Shown here: one piece after another, positions 31,167-39,500 of the stretch | Layout: each line of letters begins with the position of its first letter | Position numbering within the stretch: position 1 is the stretch's first letter | DNA from: Crossaster papposus | Taxonomy: Eukaryota > Echinodermata > Asteroidea > Velatida > Solasteridae | Reading direction: 5' to 3' | Length of the DNA: 64,000 nucleotides | Assembly: GCA_037893245.1 (NCBI GenBank) | Contig: JBAIAA010000774.1 | Location: 186,001-250,000 of the forward strand | The notes under the pieces: model-generated | Database searches by the model: none | Told to the model about the DNA's origin: nothing | What the model saw: the letters and a program-made list of their open reading frames with translations, nothing else | Program-made: the position numbers and the translations under genes

Positions 31167-31580
31167 ATGAGAGGCCGTTTCTTATCCCACCCCGGACACT
31201 ATGTGGATCATTATACCCGACAAGTCGGGCGTGGCTACCCCGTCTTTCACGGCGCTCCCACTCAGAAAGGCTTCGGTCTCGGAAATATATTGGGTGGACT
31301 CTTCCGAACGGCCATGCCCCTGATCAAGCATGGGGCCAAGACACTGGGCCGTCAAGCCCTCCGCACCGGCTTGGGAGTCGCACAAGACGCTCTCGAAGCG
31401 AAGAACATAAAATCGAGATTCAAACAGACCGGACGTTTTATGGCTAGACGAGCAATTCAGAAGGCGGGTTCCCGACCGACCCGACCGGCTAGGCAGGGTA
31501 TAAAACGAAAAAACAGTCGGAAAAGAGCCACTTCCACATCTGGGAAGCGACCGAGACGATCACTCGACATCTTCGATTAG
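31167..31580 (+). CDS. Basic pX/pVI-like virion protein (Polinton)
   Basis: 137 residues, strongly basic. A Gly-rich hydrophobic segment GLGNILGGLFRTAMPLIK (about residues 37-54) and a helix with GLGVAQDALEAK precede an Arg/Lys-rich tail. Polinton and adintovirus proteins of this form are compared with adenovirus core pX or membrane-active pVI. It may condense DNA or perturb membranes; which one cannot be told here. It lies between penton and major capsid genes with 17- and 24-bp gaps. The frame is intact. Confidence 0.75.
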   Translation: MRGRFLSHPGHYVDHYTRQVGRGYPVFHGAPTQKGFGLGNILGGLFRTAMPLIKHGAKTLGRQALRTGLGVAQDALEAKNIKSRFKQTGRFMARRAIQKAGSRPTRPARQGIKRKNSRKRATSTSGKRPRRSLDIFD

Positions 31581-31604
31581 CCGCTCCGAGACTACCGCTC
31601 CATC

Positions 31605-32932
31605 ATGGCACTGCTACACGACCACTCAGAAGAGTGCACAAAGAGTGAACTCGATCTATTTACTCTACCACCCACCCAGACTAGCATAGAAAAGGGACAG
31701 TATGTGGAGTACCACCCCATCTCTAATATCGCCGACGGCGGTCCCATCCAGTTTGTTGTTCCCGGTTATTATTTATTTATTAACCACTTCCAACAGCGGA
31801 GGAACCGCCAATTCGACCCTTCCCAGACTCAACTCTACGTCAAGGTGAAGGTAACCAAAGGGGACGGCACCAATCTGGTCGACGCGGACGTGGTCGGTCC
31901 GTGCAACCTGTTTTTACAAACCCTCTTCACCCAAGTGGACGTGACCCTGAATGAGCGACTTATTTCTGCCTCCACTCCAACGTACCCGTACAGAGCCATG
32001 ATCGAAACGTTGCTCAGTTACGACAGAGGTGCCAAGACATCGCAGCTGACGGCTTCGGGTTGGAGTAAACACACCGCTGGCAAGATGGATAACGTCAACT
32101 GTACTGCGGGTGACGCAGAAACAAACGCGGGCTTGAAAAAGAGACGCAGACGCATCTGGAACAGTCGAACCGTAGACCTGATCGGGCCTATTTACGGAGA
32201 TTTGTTCTTCCAAGACAAACATTTGATTAACGGAGTTGATCTGAAAATAAAACTGATTCCCAGCAGCGACGCATTTTCTCTCATGGCTTCCGGGGAAAAC
32301 CCCGCCTACAAGATAAAGATTATGGACGCGTCTCTGTTTGTAAGAAGGGTCACGGTCAGCTCCGCGGTGATGCTCGGCCACATCAAAGCTCTGGAGAAAG
32401 GGACCGCCAAGTATCCCCTCCGACGCGTCGTCTGTAAAATGATGTCCGTACCGAGGGGAAACCTTACACTCACTCAAGATCACGTGTTCTTGGGACAGTT
32501 ACCCAACAGAATCGTGGTGGGTTGCGTATCCAACGTCGCCTTCAATGGGTCGTATGCTAAAAACCCGTTCAACTTCCAGCATTTCAACGTCAACTACGTG
32601 ACGGTGCACGTCAACGGCGATCAGATTCCCCACACCCCTCTGAAACCCCTCTGAAGAACTGCGTCAGAGCCTACCACACGCTGTTCTCCGGTATGGATAA
32701 AATGTACATGAACGAAGAAGGTAACGACATCAGTCTTGACCAATACCCCGACGGGTATACACTGTACGCTTTCGACCTGACCCCCGACTTGGCGTGCGGC
32801 GGAAACCTTCGTCTGGACATGCACTTTGCCGAGCCCCTCGCCGAGACCATCAACATCATCATCTATGCCGAGTTCAACAACATCTTAGAAATTGATCAAG
32901 CTCGTAACATCATCTTCGACTACAACAGCTAG
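31605..32932 (+). pseudogene. Hexon-like major capsid protein (double jelly roll), frameshifted
   Basis: From ATG 31,605 the frame runs 349 codons to TGA 32,652 with features of Polinton major capsid proteins: DLFTLPPTQTSIEKGQYVEY near the start, IDLIGPIYGD-like text (VDLIGPIYGDLFFQ) and GVDLKIKLIPSSD in the middle. The remaining C-terminal part (YPDGYTLYAFDLTPDL to the stop at 32,930) is in another frame. The switch coincides with a perfect 11-bp tandem duplication at 32,634-32,655. The C-terminal jelly roll would be incomplete. It was the main shell protein of the predicted virion; as it stands the gene is broken. Confidence 0.9.
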
Positions 32933-32943
32933 ACGATACGACC

Positions 32944-33459
32944 ATGGACACGGAGGAAATAACGTCGATCTTAAAGCGTGACCGCTTTACCCGTCAAGTC
33001 TTCAGGGGAGTGTTTGCTAGCGACCAATTACCGAGACATCATCTCCCGCATCCCAGCGCCATCGTCGTCAACACGGATCCCTCAACCAAGCCGGGACAGC
33101 ACTGGGTGGCCATTTACATCACCGGGGACGGCGTGGGAGAATATTTCGATTCTTACGGACAACCCCCGAGCCTGTCGTCTATCGAAACTTTCCTAAACAA
33201 AAACGCCCGTCGGACTGTACATAATCGCATTAATTTACAGGGCCCTCTGTCGGCTGTATGCGGTCAATATTCCCTGTTTTTCTTATTACACCGTTGCCGA
33301 GATATCGACATGGACACTCTCGTCGGTTTTTTTTCAACCGATAAAAGGGGAAATGATATTGCGGTCAACGAGTTTATCAAAACAAACTTTCCCGGCGTTA
33401 ACGCAAAAGTGTACGACGTGTCTTTCGTTACTCGACAGAGTTCAAAGTCTTTGGTATAA
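32944..33459 (+). CDS. Adenain-like cysteine protease (Polinton)
   Basis: 171 residues from ATG 32,944, intact. Catalytic residues line up with the adenovirus-protease family: His53 in GQHWVAI, Asp69 in EYFDSYG, Gln99, and Cys106 in AVCGQYSLFFL. The Gln-to-Cys spacing of 7 matches the family. It would mature the capsid proteins. It starts 12 bp after the major capsid stop codon, the last of the rightward late block. Its stop lies in a TATAATA word that is echoed in the repeats downstream. Confidence 0.92.
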   Translation: MDTEEITSILKRDRFTRQVFRGVFASDQLPRHHLPHPSAIVVNTDPSTKPGQHWVAIYITGDGVGEYFDSYGQPPSLSSIETFLNKNARRTVHNRINLQGPLSAVCGQYSLFFLLHRCRDIDMDTLVGFFSTDKRGNDIAVNEFIKTNFPGVNAKVYDVSFVTRQSSKSLV

Positions 33460-33760
33460 TAGGCAAAGAGCGTATACTCAGCTTCTGTATGTGGTTATCT
33501 ATAATTTTAAGTACTGTATTGATTAGTGGCGGATATGTCAACAGAGCGTTGTATACTCGGCTCTCGACAGAGTCCAGAGTCCTTGGTATAATATGGAAGG
33601 AGTGTGGTATACTCAGCTCGTGTATATTTTTAGACTACCGTTGTTTTGTCGGGAGAGGGGGGGGGGGGGGGGGGGGGCGGCGGGGTGTTTTTCCTCTAAT
33701 TTTAAGTACTGTAGTGATAAGTAGGGTATAATGTCAACAGATCGTTGTATACTTAATAAA
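33433..33760. repeat. Duplicated 3' end of the protease gene, with G-run and poly(A) signal
   Basis: CGACAGAGTTC...TTTGGTATAATA (33,433) recurs as CGACAGAGTCC...CTTGGTATAATA (33,566). TTTTAAGTACTGTA (about 33,504) recurs near 33,700, each followed by TCAACAGA.CGTTGTATACT. A G-run with one C (33,655-33,681) interrupts the second unit. AATAAA at 33,755-33,760 could be the polyadenylation signal of the rightward genes. Confidence 0.75.
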
Positions 33761-34023
33761 GTTTGTAACCCCGGCTATAAATGCATCTTTCGTGGTTTTT
33801 TATTACGCGTTGTTCATTGTCTCCGTCTAACCCCTTTTTCACAATCTTCAGATGATAAATCCGGCCCCGTTCTTTCGATTATAAGTACTTTTCAATTTTC
33901 TTTATAACTAATAAATAAATAAATATATATATATATTTACGCCCCCTTTAAAACATTATTATTAATAATGGCACACCTATAACAGAAACGGACGATAGAC
34001 ACAGTAGGTTCAATTCTTGTTTG

Positions 34024-34280
34024 AAAACTACTTTAATGACAACAACTATATGTTTTACCTTTCGTATTATTATTATTTGAACGCAGGTAATACAATTAAT
34101 AAACGAGGAAAGGCGTATTTGTTACACCGATCCTTTTACTCAAATTACAAAATCAACACCACTTTAACGACAACAACTACGTGTCTTACAATTCAGATTA
34201 TTATTTGAACGCAGGTAATACAATTCACGGACGAGGACAGGCGTATTAGTTACACCGATCCTTTTACTCACGCCATTACA
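34024..34280. repeat. Tandem duplication of about 130 bp at the 3' end of a minus-strand gene
   Basis: TTTGAACGCAGGTAATACAATT and CACCGATCCTTTTACTCA occur in the same order at about 34,075-34,145 and 34,204-34,272. The copies differ at scattered bases. The right copy contains the last codons of the 147-residue minus-strand gene. Confidence 0.75.
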
Positions 34281-34711
34281 AAATCAAGGAGTATTGTGAC
34301 GTTGGGGAATGAATACGAATTGAAAGTTTGCGCGATGTCTTTGGTTTCGTTTTCCCATCCCAGCAGGATTTCTTGAGTTATACCGTTCAGAGTTTCTTTG
34401 GTAAGGTCCGCGTAAGTAAAGCCCGAGACTACCAAAAGGTGACCCACGGCGTAGAATATATCGATGATCTCATTCGCGTCTAAGGATGACGCCACATGTT
34501 CATAATGTTTGGTAACAAAGTCCTCCACGTGATACTCTGGCGTGTCGCCGAAAAACAGACAGGCGTGGTCGTCTTGGCTGGCCCAGTGCTCCAGACAGCC
34601 TTTGCAGGGAAGTTGTCGTTGTATGCGGTGCACCCTCTGCACTATGCGCTCCTTGATTATTTTACCTAAAATCCTCTTGATGAGTAGTTTGACCCGTGCT
34701 CTACAAAGCAC
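34268..34711 (-). CDS. Polinton protein with Cys motif (unknown function)
   Basis: About 147 residues on the minus strand. The listed start is a GTG; the frame is open to about 34,746 without any ATG, so the true start is not known. The N-terminal third is basic and helical. A cysteine-rich motif, LPCKGCLEHWASQDDHACLF, may bind zinc, and the C-terminal half is helical and acidic. Similar Cys-motif proteins occur at the same place in other Polintons, but I know no function. It follows the WW-PC4 gene on the same strand with almost no gap. Confidence 0.6.
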   Translation of the reverse strand: MLCRARVKLLIKRILGKIIKERIVQRVHRIQRQLPCKGCLEHWASQDDHACLFFGDTPEYHVEDFVTKHYEHVASSLDANEIIDIFYAVGHLLVVSGFTYADLTKETLNGITQEILLGWENETKDIAQTFNSYSFPNVTILLDFVMA

Positions 34712-34748
34712 TACGTCACCTTCTGGATCATAAACAGAAAGATAACAG

Positions 34749-35381
34749 TTAAGAGTCAGTTATTTTATTCAGCGCGTCATTGATGTCGGTGGCGTGACTC
34801 ATCAACTCCAGCCACTGTTCTGCAGGGAGGTTCAGACCCTTATTCCCCGCCAGCATCTTGCGGTGAAATTCGTTCCAGTAGTATTCTCTGATATTGACGT
34901 AAGGACGGCCCTTGAAACGCTTCACGGTAACGTAACGCTCACCTCCGATGGGAAACTTGACGGCCTTTTTCTCGTTCTCCTCCTGGTCAGGATCGGGCTC
35001 GAATCGGCGTTTTCTGCTGGGCATTTTCCCCTTCAGGTCCTTCATCGGCACGGCTGGTGGTACCAATGCGTCGTCTTTAGCAGTACCCAGCTCGTTCATG
35101 GCGGCTACCAACACGTCGGACTTGGGTTTGTCGGGCACCATCTTCTGCTCACGCTGCTGGACATCTTGGAGGTTCCACACGCTGTGTCGCGTGTACATAT
35201 TGAAATAGTACACCCTGCCGTCCCCATTCGTGGCTTCACGCCAACCGGCAATGAACATGTTGTGAGAAATATTACGGGTGTTTTCGGTCTCAACTCCTTC
35301 ATCCGCCGACGGAGGAGGTGGATTCGGTGCCGGGCTGTAATTCTGGGTTGGGTCGGTTGAAACCTTCGGGAGAGCAGCCAT
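34749..35381 (-). CDS. WW domain plus PC4-like domain protein (Polinton)
   Basis: 210 residues from the first ATG (35,381); the frame also extends upstream to a GTG. A proline-rich stretch (residues 11-24) is followed by a WW-like domain (about 45-72) with Trp47, GRVYYFN and Trp69, 22 residues apart as in WW domains. A basic linker PSRKRRF may be a nuclear signal. The C-terminal domain (about 142-206: KFPIGGERYVTVKRFKGRP, INIREY-like NIREYYW, KGLNLPAEQWLELM) matches the fold pattern of PC4/SUB1 single-stranded-DNA-binding coactivators. It may regulate transcription or replication of the element; that is inference. A minus-strand TATA box lies upstream, and the frame is intact. Confidence 0.75.
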   Translation of the reverse strand: MAALPKVSTDPTQNYSPAPNPPPPSADEGVETENTRNISHNMFIAGWREATNGDGRVYYFNMYTRHSVWNLQDVQQREQKMVPDKPKSDVLVAAMNELGTAKDDALVPPAVPMKDLKGKMPSRKRRFEPDPDQEENEKKAVKFPIGGERYVTVKRFKGRPYVNIREYYWNEFHRKMLAGNKGLNLPAEQWLELMSHATDINDALNKITDS

Positions 35382-35458
35382 TGTATGGATGTATACGGGA
35401 TAATTAGCTCTTGCTTCAATATCTTGGTTGTCGGTGAATTCCACCTTCAGAAATCCAA

Positions 35459-35466
35459 CTTATATA
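35459..35466 (-). promoter_or_regulatory. Minus-strand TATA box of the WW-PC4 gene
   Basis: TATATAAG on the minus strand, 78 bases before ATG 35,381. It marks leftward transcription converging on the capsid block. Confidence 0.6.
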
Positions 35467-35474
35467 CGCGCCGG

Positions 35475-36530
35475 GTAATTATCAGCACCCAGACTCCAAG
35501 CGGTATTAAACAGAGTGATTAAAACCTTTCGAACACACATTTATTCCCTTAGTAATAACCGGGTTCCCGCACTGATTTATTATCTAATTAATAACCCAAC
35601 TTTCGAAAGGAAGAGAATAAATGTTCCCTGAACCTGCATTAATCAAGCGTCATGTAAGCCAATGATTGGCCAAATGCAACAGATACTGCGCGCTATAAAT
35701 GTACGCGTAGAACGTTTGTATATATACGCGCGGCATTTTTCAAAATGCGCGTGTCGTCTGTTAACGCTAGCGCGTTGCTATGCCTTCGGTTCGATCCATT
35801 ACCAGCGGTCATATCCCAACTCAGTCATTATCACCCAGTAATAACCGGGTCCTCGCACTGTTATTACCTTTAATAACTACCTTTTTAACGAGAACAATTG
35901 TGAAAATGCTTCAAATTTCGTAACTTGTCTTCGGCGATATTTCCACTGTTTTGTGTTCATGTTTAGGGGCCATGTTTTAGCTTATGCATGGTACCCTGTC
36001 TCTTCAATATGTGTTGTTATTATAACCCATACTTTGAGACCAGACTAGCTGACCACTGATGCCCACCGTACATAGCAACGCGCTAGCGTTAACAGACGAC
36101 ACGCGCATTTTGAAAAATGCCGCGCGTATAGATACAAACGTTCTACGCGGATAGCGCGCAGTATCAAGATTTGACGCGTCCTTGTTACAAGTTACCGTAG
36201 AACTGTTGCATTCGGCCAATCATTGGCTTACATGATGCTTGATCAATGCTGGTTCAGGGAACATTTATTCGCTTCTTCTTGAAAGCCCATGATATTACTA
36301 CCTGATACACTCCACGTGATCGAGTCTCGACCAATCAGAAGCCATCAACTCTCCTAGGTATTTATTACTAAGGGAATAAATGTGTGTTCGAGAGGTTTTA
36401 ATCACTCTGTTTAATACCGCTTGGAGTCTGGATGCTGATAATTACCCCAGCCGAAGGCGAGGGTAATTATCAGCACCCAGACTCCAAGCGGTATTAAACA
36501 GAGTGATTAATACAGACGGAACACACATTC
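35475..36530. mobile_element. Large inverted-repeat element with an extra terminus copy
   Basis: GTAATTATCAGCACCCAGAC...GTATTAAACAGAGTGATT at the left is found inverted, ending near 36,450. Inner arms also pair: AATGTTCCCTGAACC, GCCAATGATTGGCC and TAACGCTAGCGCGTTGCTAT (about 35,620-35,780) match the complement at about 36,070-36,265. A third copy of the terminus follows in direct orientation at 36,459-36,530, so GATAATTACC and GGTAATTATC face each other around 36,437-36,477. No coding frame. It lies immediately right of the last Polinton gene. Confidence 0.8.
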
Positions 36531-39500
36531 ATAAATACTTTTTTGTAAAATTCAGTTAAAAAAACCCCGAAAATCACGGAAATTTGTCGCAAGTAAATTT
36601 CGGTGTTTTGCCATTCTGTCTGTGTCAAATGACATGTTTCCGCCTCTGTCGCTCTACACAATACGTGCAATAAAGCGTATTTACTATGAACCAGACTGTT
36701 ACTGCCATTGGCAACCTCGTTCCCAAGGTGTCGAACTGTACGCGCCCAACACTACCCGCTCTTACTATTGGAGACGAGGTACGGTTCAGGGTTGGAAATA
36801 AAGTGAGCCCCGGGGACGGAATTTTGTTGCCAGCTGGTTTTAAACACTTCCAGCCATGTCTTTATCGTCCGTTTAATACCGGCCACGTGACGGGAACTCG
36901 ACTAATAGGAATGCCTAAACTGTCCCAGGTATTTATGAATAGGCCTACCTAAATAAAGAAGGTTTATCGTAAACTGTCGTGAATCTCGACGTGAGCGCGC
37001 GGTGTACAAAAAACACCTTTCTGGAGTTCGAAAAAAATTGCAATTGCAATTGAAAAACACATACAACAATAATCGCTGAAAATGCGTATACTGCTTAGAA
37101 TCAGGGAAATGTACCAAAAGAGGCGTGGTTTGTTAATTTAAAAACGACGCCCACAACTACATTATCGTTAAAATGATGTCAAATGTTTGCAAGTTCAAAC
37201 TGGTTTGCACCCAAACATGCGTACTACTTAGAATCAGGAAAACCCCTAAAAGGGGCGTGGCTTGTTAATTTTAAAGTGATATTATATACATCAAACATAA
37301 AAACAATATTAATTATCATTTGAAAACATTGTGGACATTTTCCTAGATTCAACTAACCGTTAGGGACTAAAAAAAACAATTGGTGTTCATTGTTGCGTGA
37401 ATATATAGCGGTTTTCACTTTTTGCCCTTTTTTTTTCTAAAAATAGCCACAGAAAATGACCTAGAGGGTCCATGTTTTGGGAGTCTGGTACGTGTAGTGC
37501 AGCGGTCTTTTCGTCTGTCGTAACCCATTTTGTACTCTATGAACTCAACGTGTTCATTTGGCATCATTTTCTTAGTGGTACCTCGCTCGACAATTTAGTA
37601 CCCATTTTGTTACCCTTTTGGGGGGTCCCCCGGTGGTACATGCAGCTGGTGGTGCCCGGCAGACTCTCATTTCAGGTGACCCCTACACACTCCCATAGTC
37701 AGATATTGGTACCTAGTTCATCTTACCACTATTTGCATCGCGGCGACGTTGCGGGCGGAGGATCCACATTCACTTGGTAAATCTTTGCACTACGAGCATG
37801 ACGTATATTGCTTGCGCTGTTTTTTCGGGTATCCACGTATGTTCCTATCCGTGCCCACCCATACCCGGCTGGTTGACCAGCCAATTATTAAGTTGGATTG
37901 CCATAACGGGTGCCGGAAGGGAAGAGCTCGATTCTAATGGTTGGAAATTGGGCCAGGTTTGCGATTCCGATGGAGGTACTATAGAGCCTGGATTGGTGTT
38001 CGTTTTAGGAAACGAGGTAGGAGATATCTAAATTCTTGCCGGTGGTCCAATGTGGCACTGGTAAGGAGGTACAATTTTATAGGGCAGCCATGTCATTTTG
38101 TCAATGTGAAATTTGCTAATGGTTATTAGGCTGCGAAAGTGTCGTAATAATAATTTTAGCAAGTTCGAAATTCGTTCTTTTAATACCATTTTGTGTGTTT
38201 TCACATACCATGTTATGTAGGAATTCCTCTATGCGTGTACGTGCGTTGATGCAATGACAGGGTCATCAGCGCGACGGGCGTGGCACATTAAGTAGGGTAC
38301 GCAGTCTTTGTATTGTACAAAGCTATTGTACAAAGCTATTGTGCTTTGGATAATAGCACGCGCTCAAGCATGCACGGCGCGAAATTTAACTGCTAGTAGA
38401 AGATGGCATCGCATTCCTGCGGGATTTTCATGAAGGCGTGGGTATTGTCAAAAATATATGTGGATATGGATAATTTATTTATTTATTATCAGTAGGCCTG
38501 TATCGGACCGGGTTTTATCATGGTTCATATAGTAGCACTCATTAGTAATGCAAAATACCGGTCCAGTTATCAGAGTACCTAATAATATGCCTAATGTAAA
38601 GATGGTCTAAAACGAAGAGGATATAAGGTGGCTTTCAAAATGCAAAGTATGGTACGGCTAGGCTACGCATGTTCGGCGTTCCTGAAAAATCTGAGATTTA
38701 AGGAAGTAAGGCCTATGGCAGTTAAAGCCAGCAGTCTCAGTAAACCCTTCCGGGTTATGAGTATAGTGTCAAATGGTTGTTATCCTTTGTTTCACAATTA
38801 TTAATTTGTTCTTTACAAAATATGATTTACGTTCATCTTCGTGACAATTGTGCATAAACAAAAAGAAAACTTAATCCCCAATCGGGCTGATCGAAATAAT
38901 TAATTTGGTAAACTTTTAGGTAGATTTTTGGAGAATAGCTGTGGAAAGGCCTATATCAAAGAAATGTTAAAGCTCTTAGACCACTGTAGCGCCAGCTTAT
39001 GCAATTAGGTTAGTGAATCACCATGGGCACTAGGGGATGTTTCATATCAGATGCGGCAAGTGAGTCCGTAGGTATAGCCAAGTGACTACCAGATGTGTGG
39101 TTGTTTTCCAGACCTTGTCTAAATTTAGATCGAGTTGTTTATCTCAGAGAGAAACTTGTAGTCCTATAAAAGGACATGTCATACCTTTTCTGAGTTAAAA
39201 TATTATCACTGGTGACTGCAATGGCAATACGCCATAAACATACGTGTAACTGCACGTGCTGGTAGCAAGGGGTAGGGTTGACAAGGTTACATAGATGGAT
39301 CTACCTCTTTGTGATTTGACGGACGCAGCACCGTTGAAGTATCTCACGTTTCCTGTTGATTTAATCCCATATGCACAGGACATGTGACGGCTATGGTGTG
39401 GCAGGGGTCATAGTGAAGCAGAAGCTTCATCATCAGAGGCACTAACAAGATGGAGGAGGTCCTTGGAGCAATAGAGGGGTCAAGCTTTGCCCTGGCTTCA

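Larger units (their letters stand above)
13620..35470 (+). mobile_element. Polinton/Maverick (adintovirus-like) element, partly degraded
   Basis: A protein-primed DNA polymerase B, A32-type packaging ATPase, retroviral-type integrase, penton-like and hexon-like capsid proteins and adenain-like protease lie in one block, which is the diagnostic Polinton set. Length (about 22 kb) includes a 4.1-kb LINE and other insertions. Terminal inverted repeats and a 6-bp target duplication were not found by eye, so both ends are estimates. The left end is placed near the direct repeats before the first gene, and the right end after the TATA box of the last minus-strand gene. Damage is concentrated in the polymerase, the major capsid gene and the small genes at 28.3-29.1 kb. 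Confidence 0.93.

Noticed and set aside
31914-32483. 189-residue minus-strand frame
   Set aside because: Antisense to the major capsid gene; no independent evidence.
36686-36952. 88-residue frame with GDEVRFRVGN
   Set aside because: Plausible composition but no recognisable family, promoter or splice context, and it sits alone between repeats.
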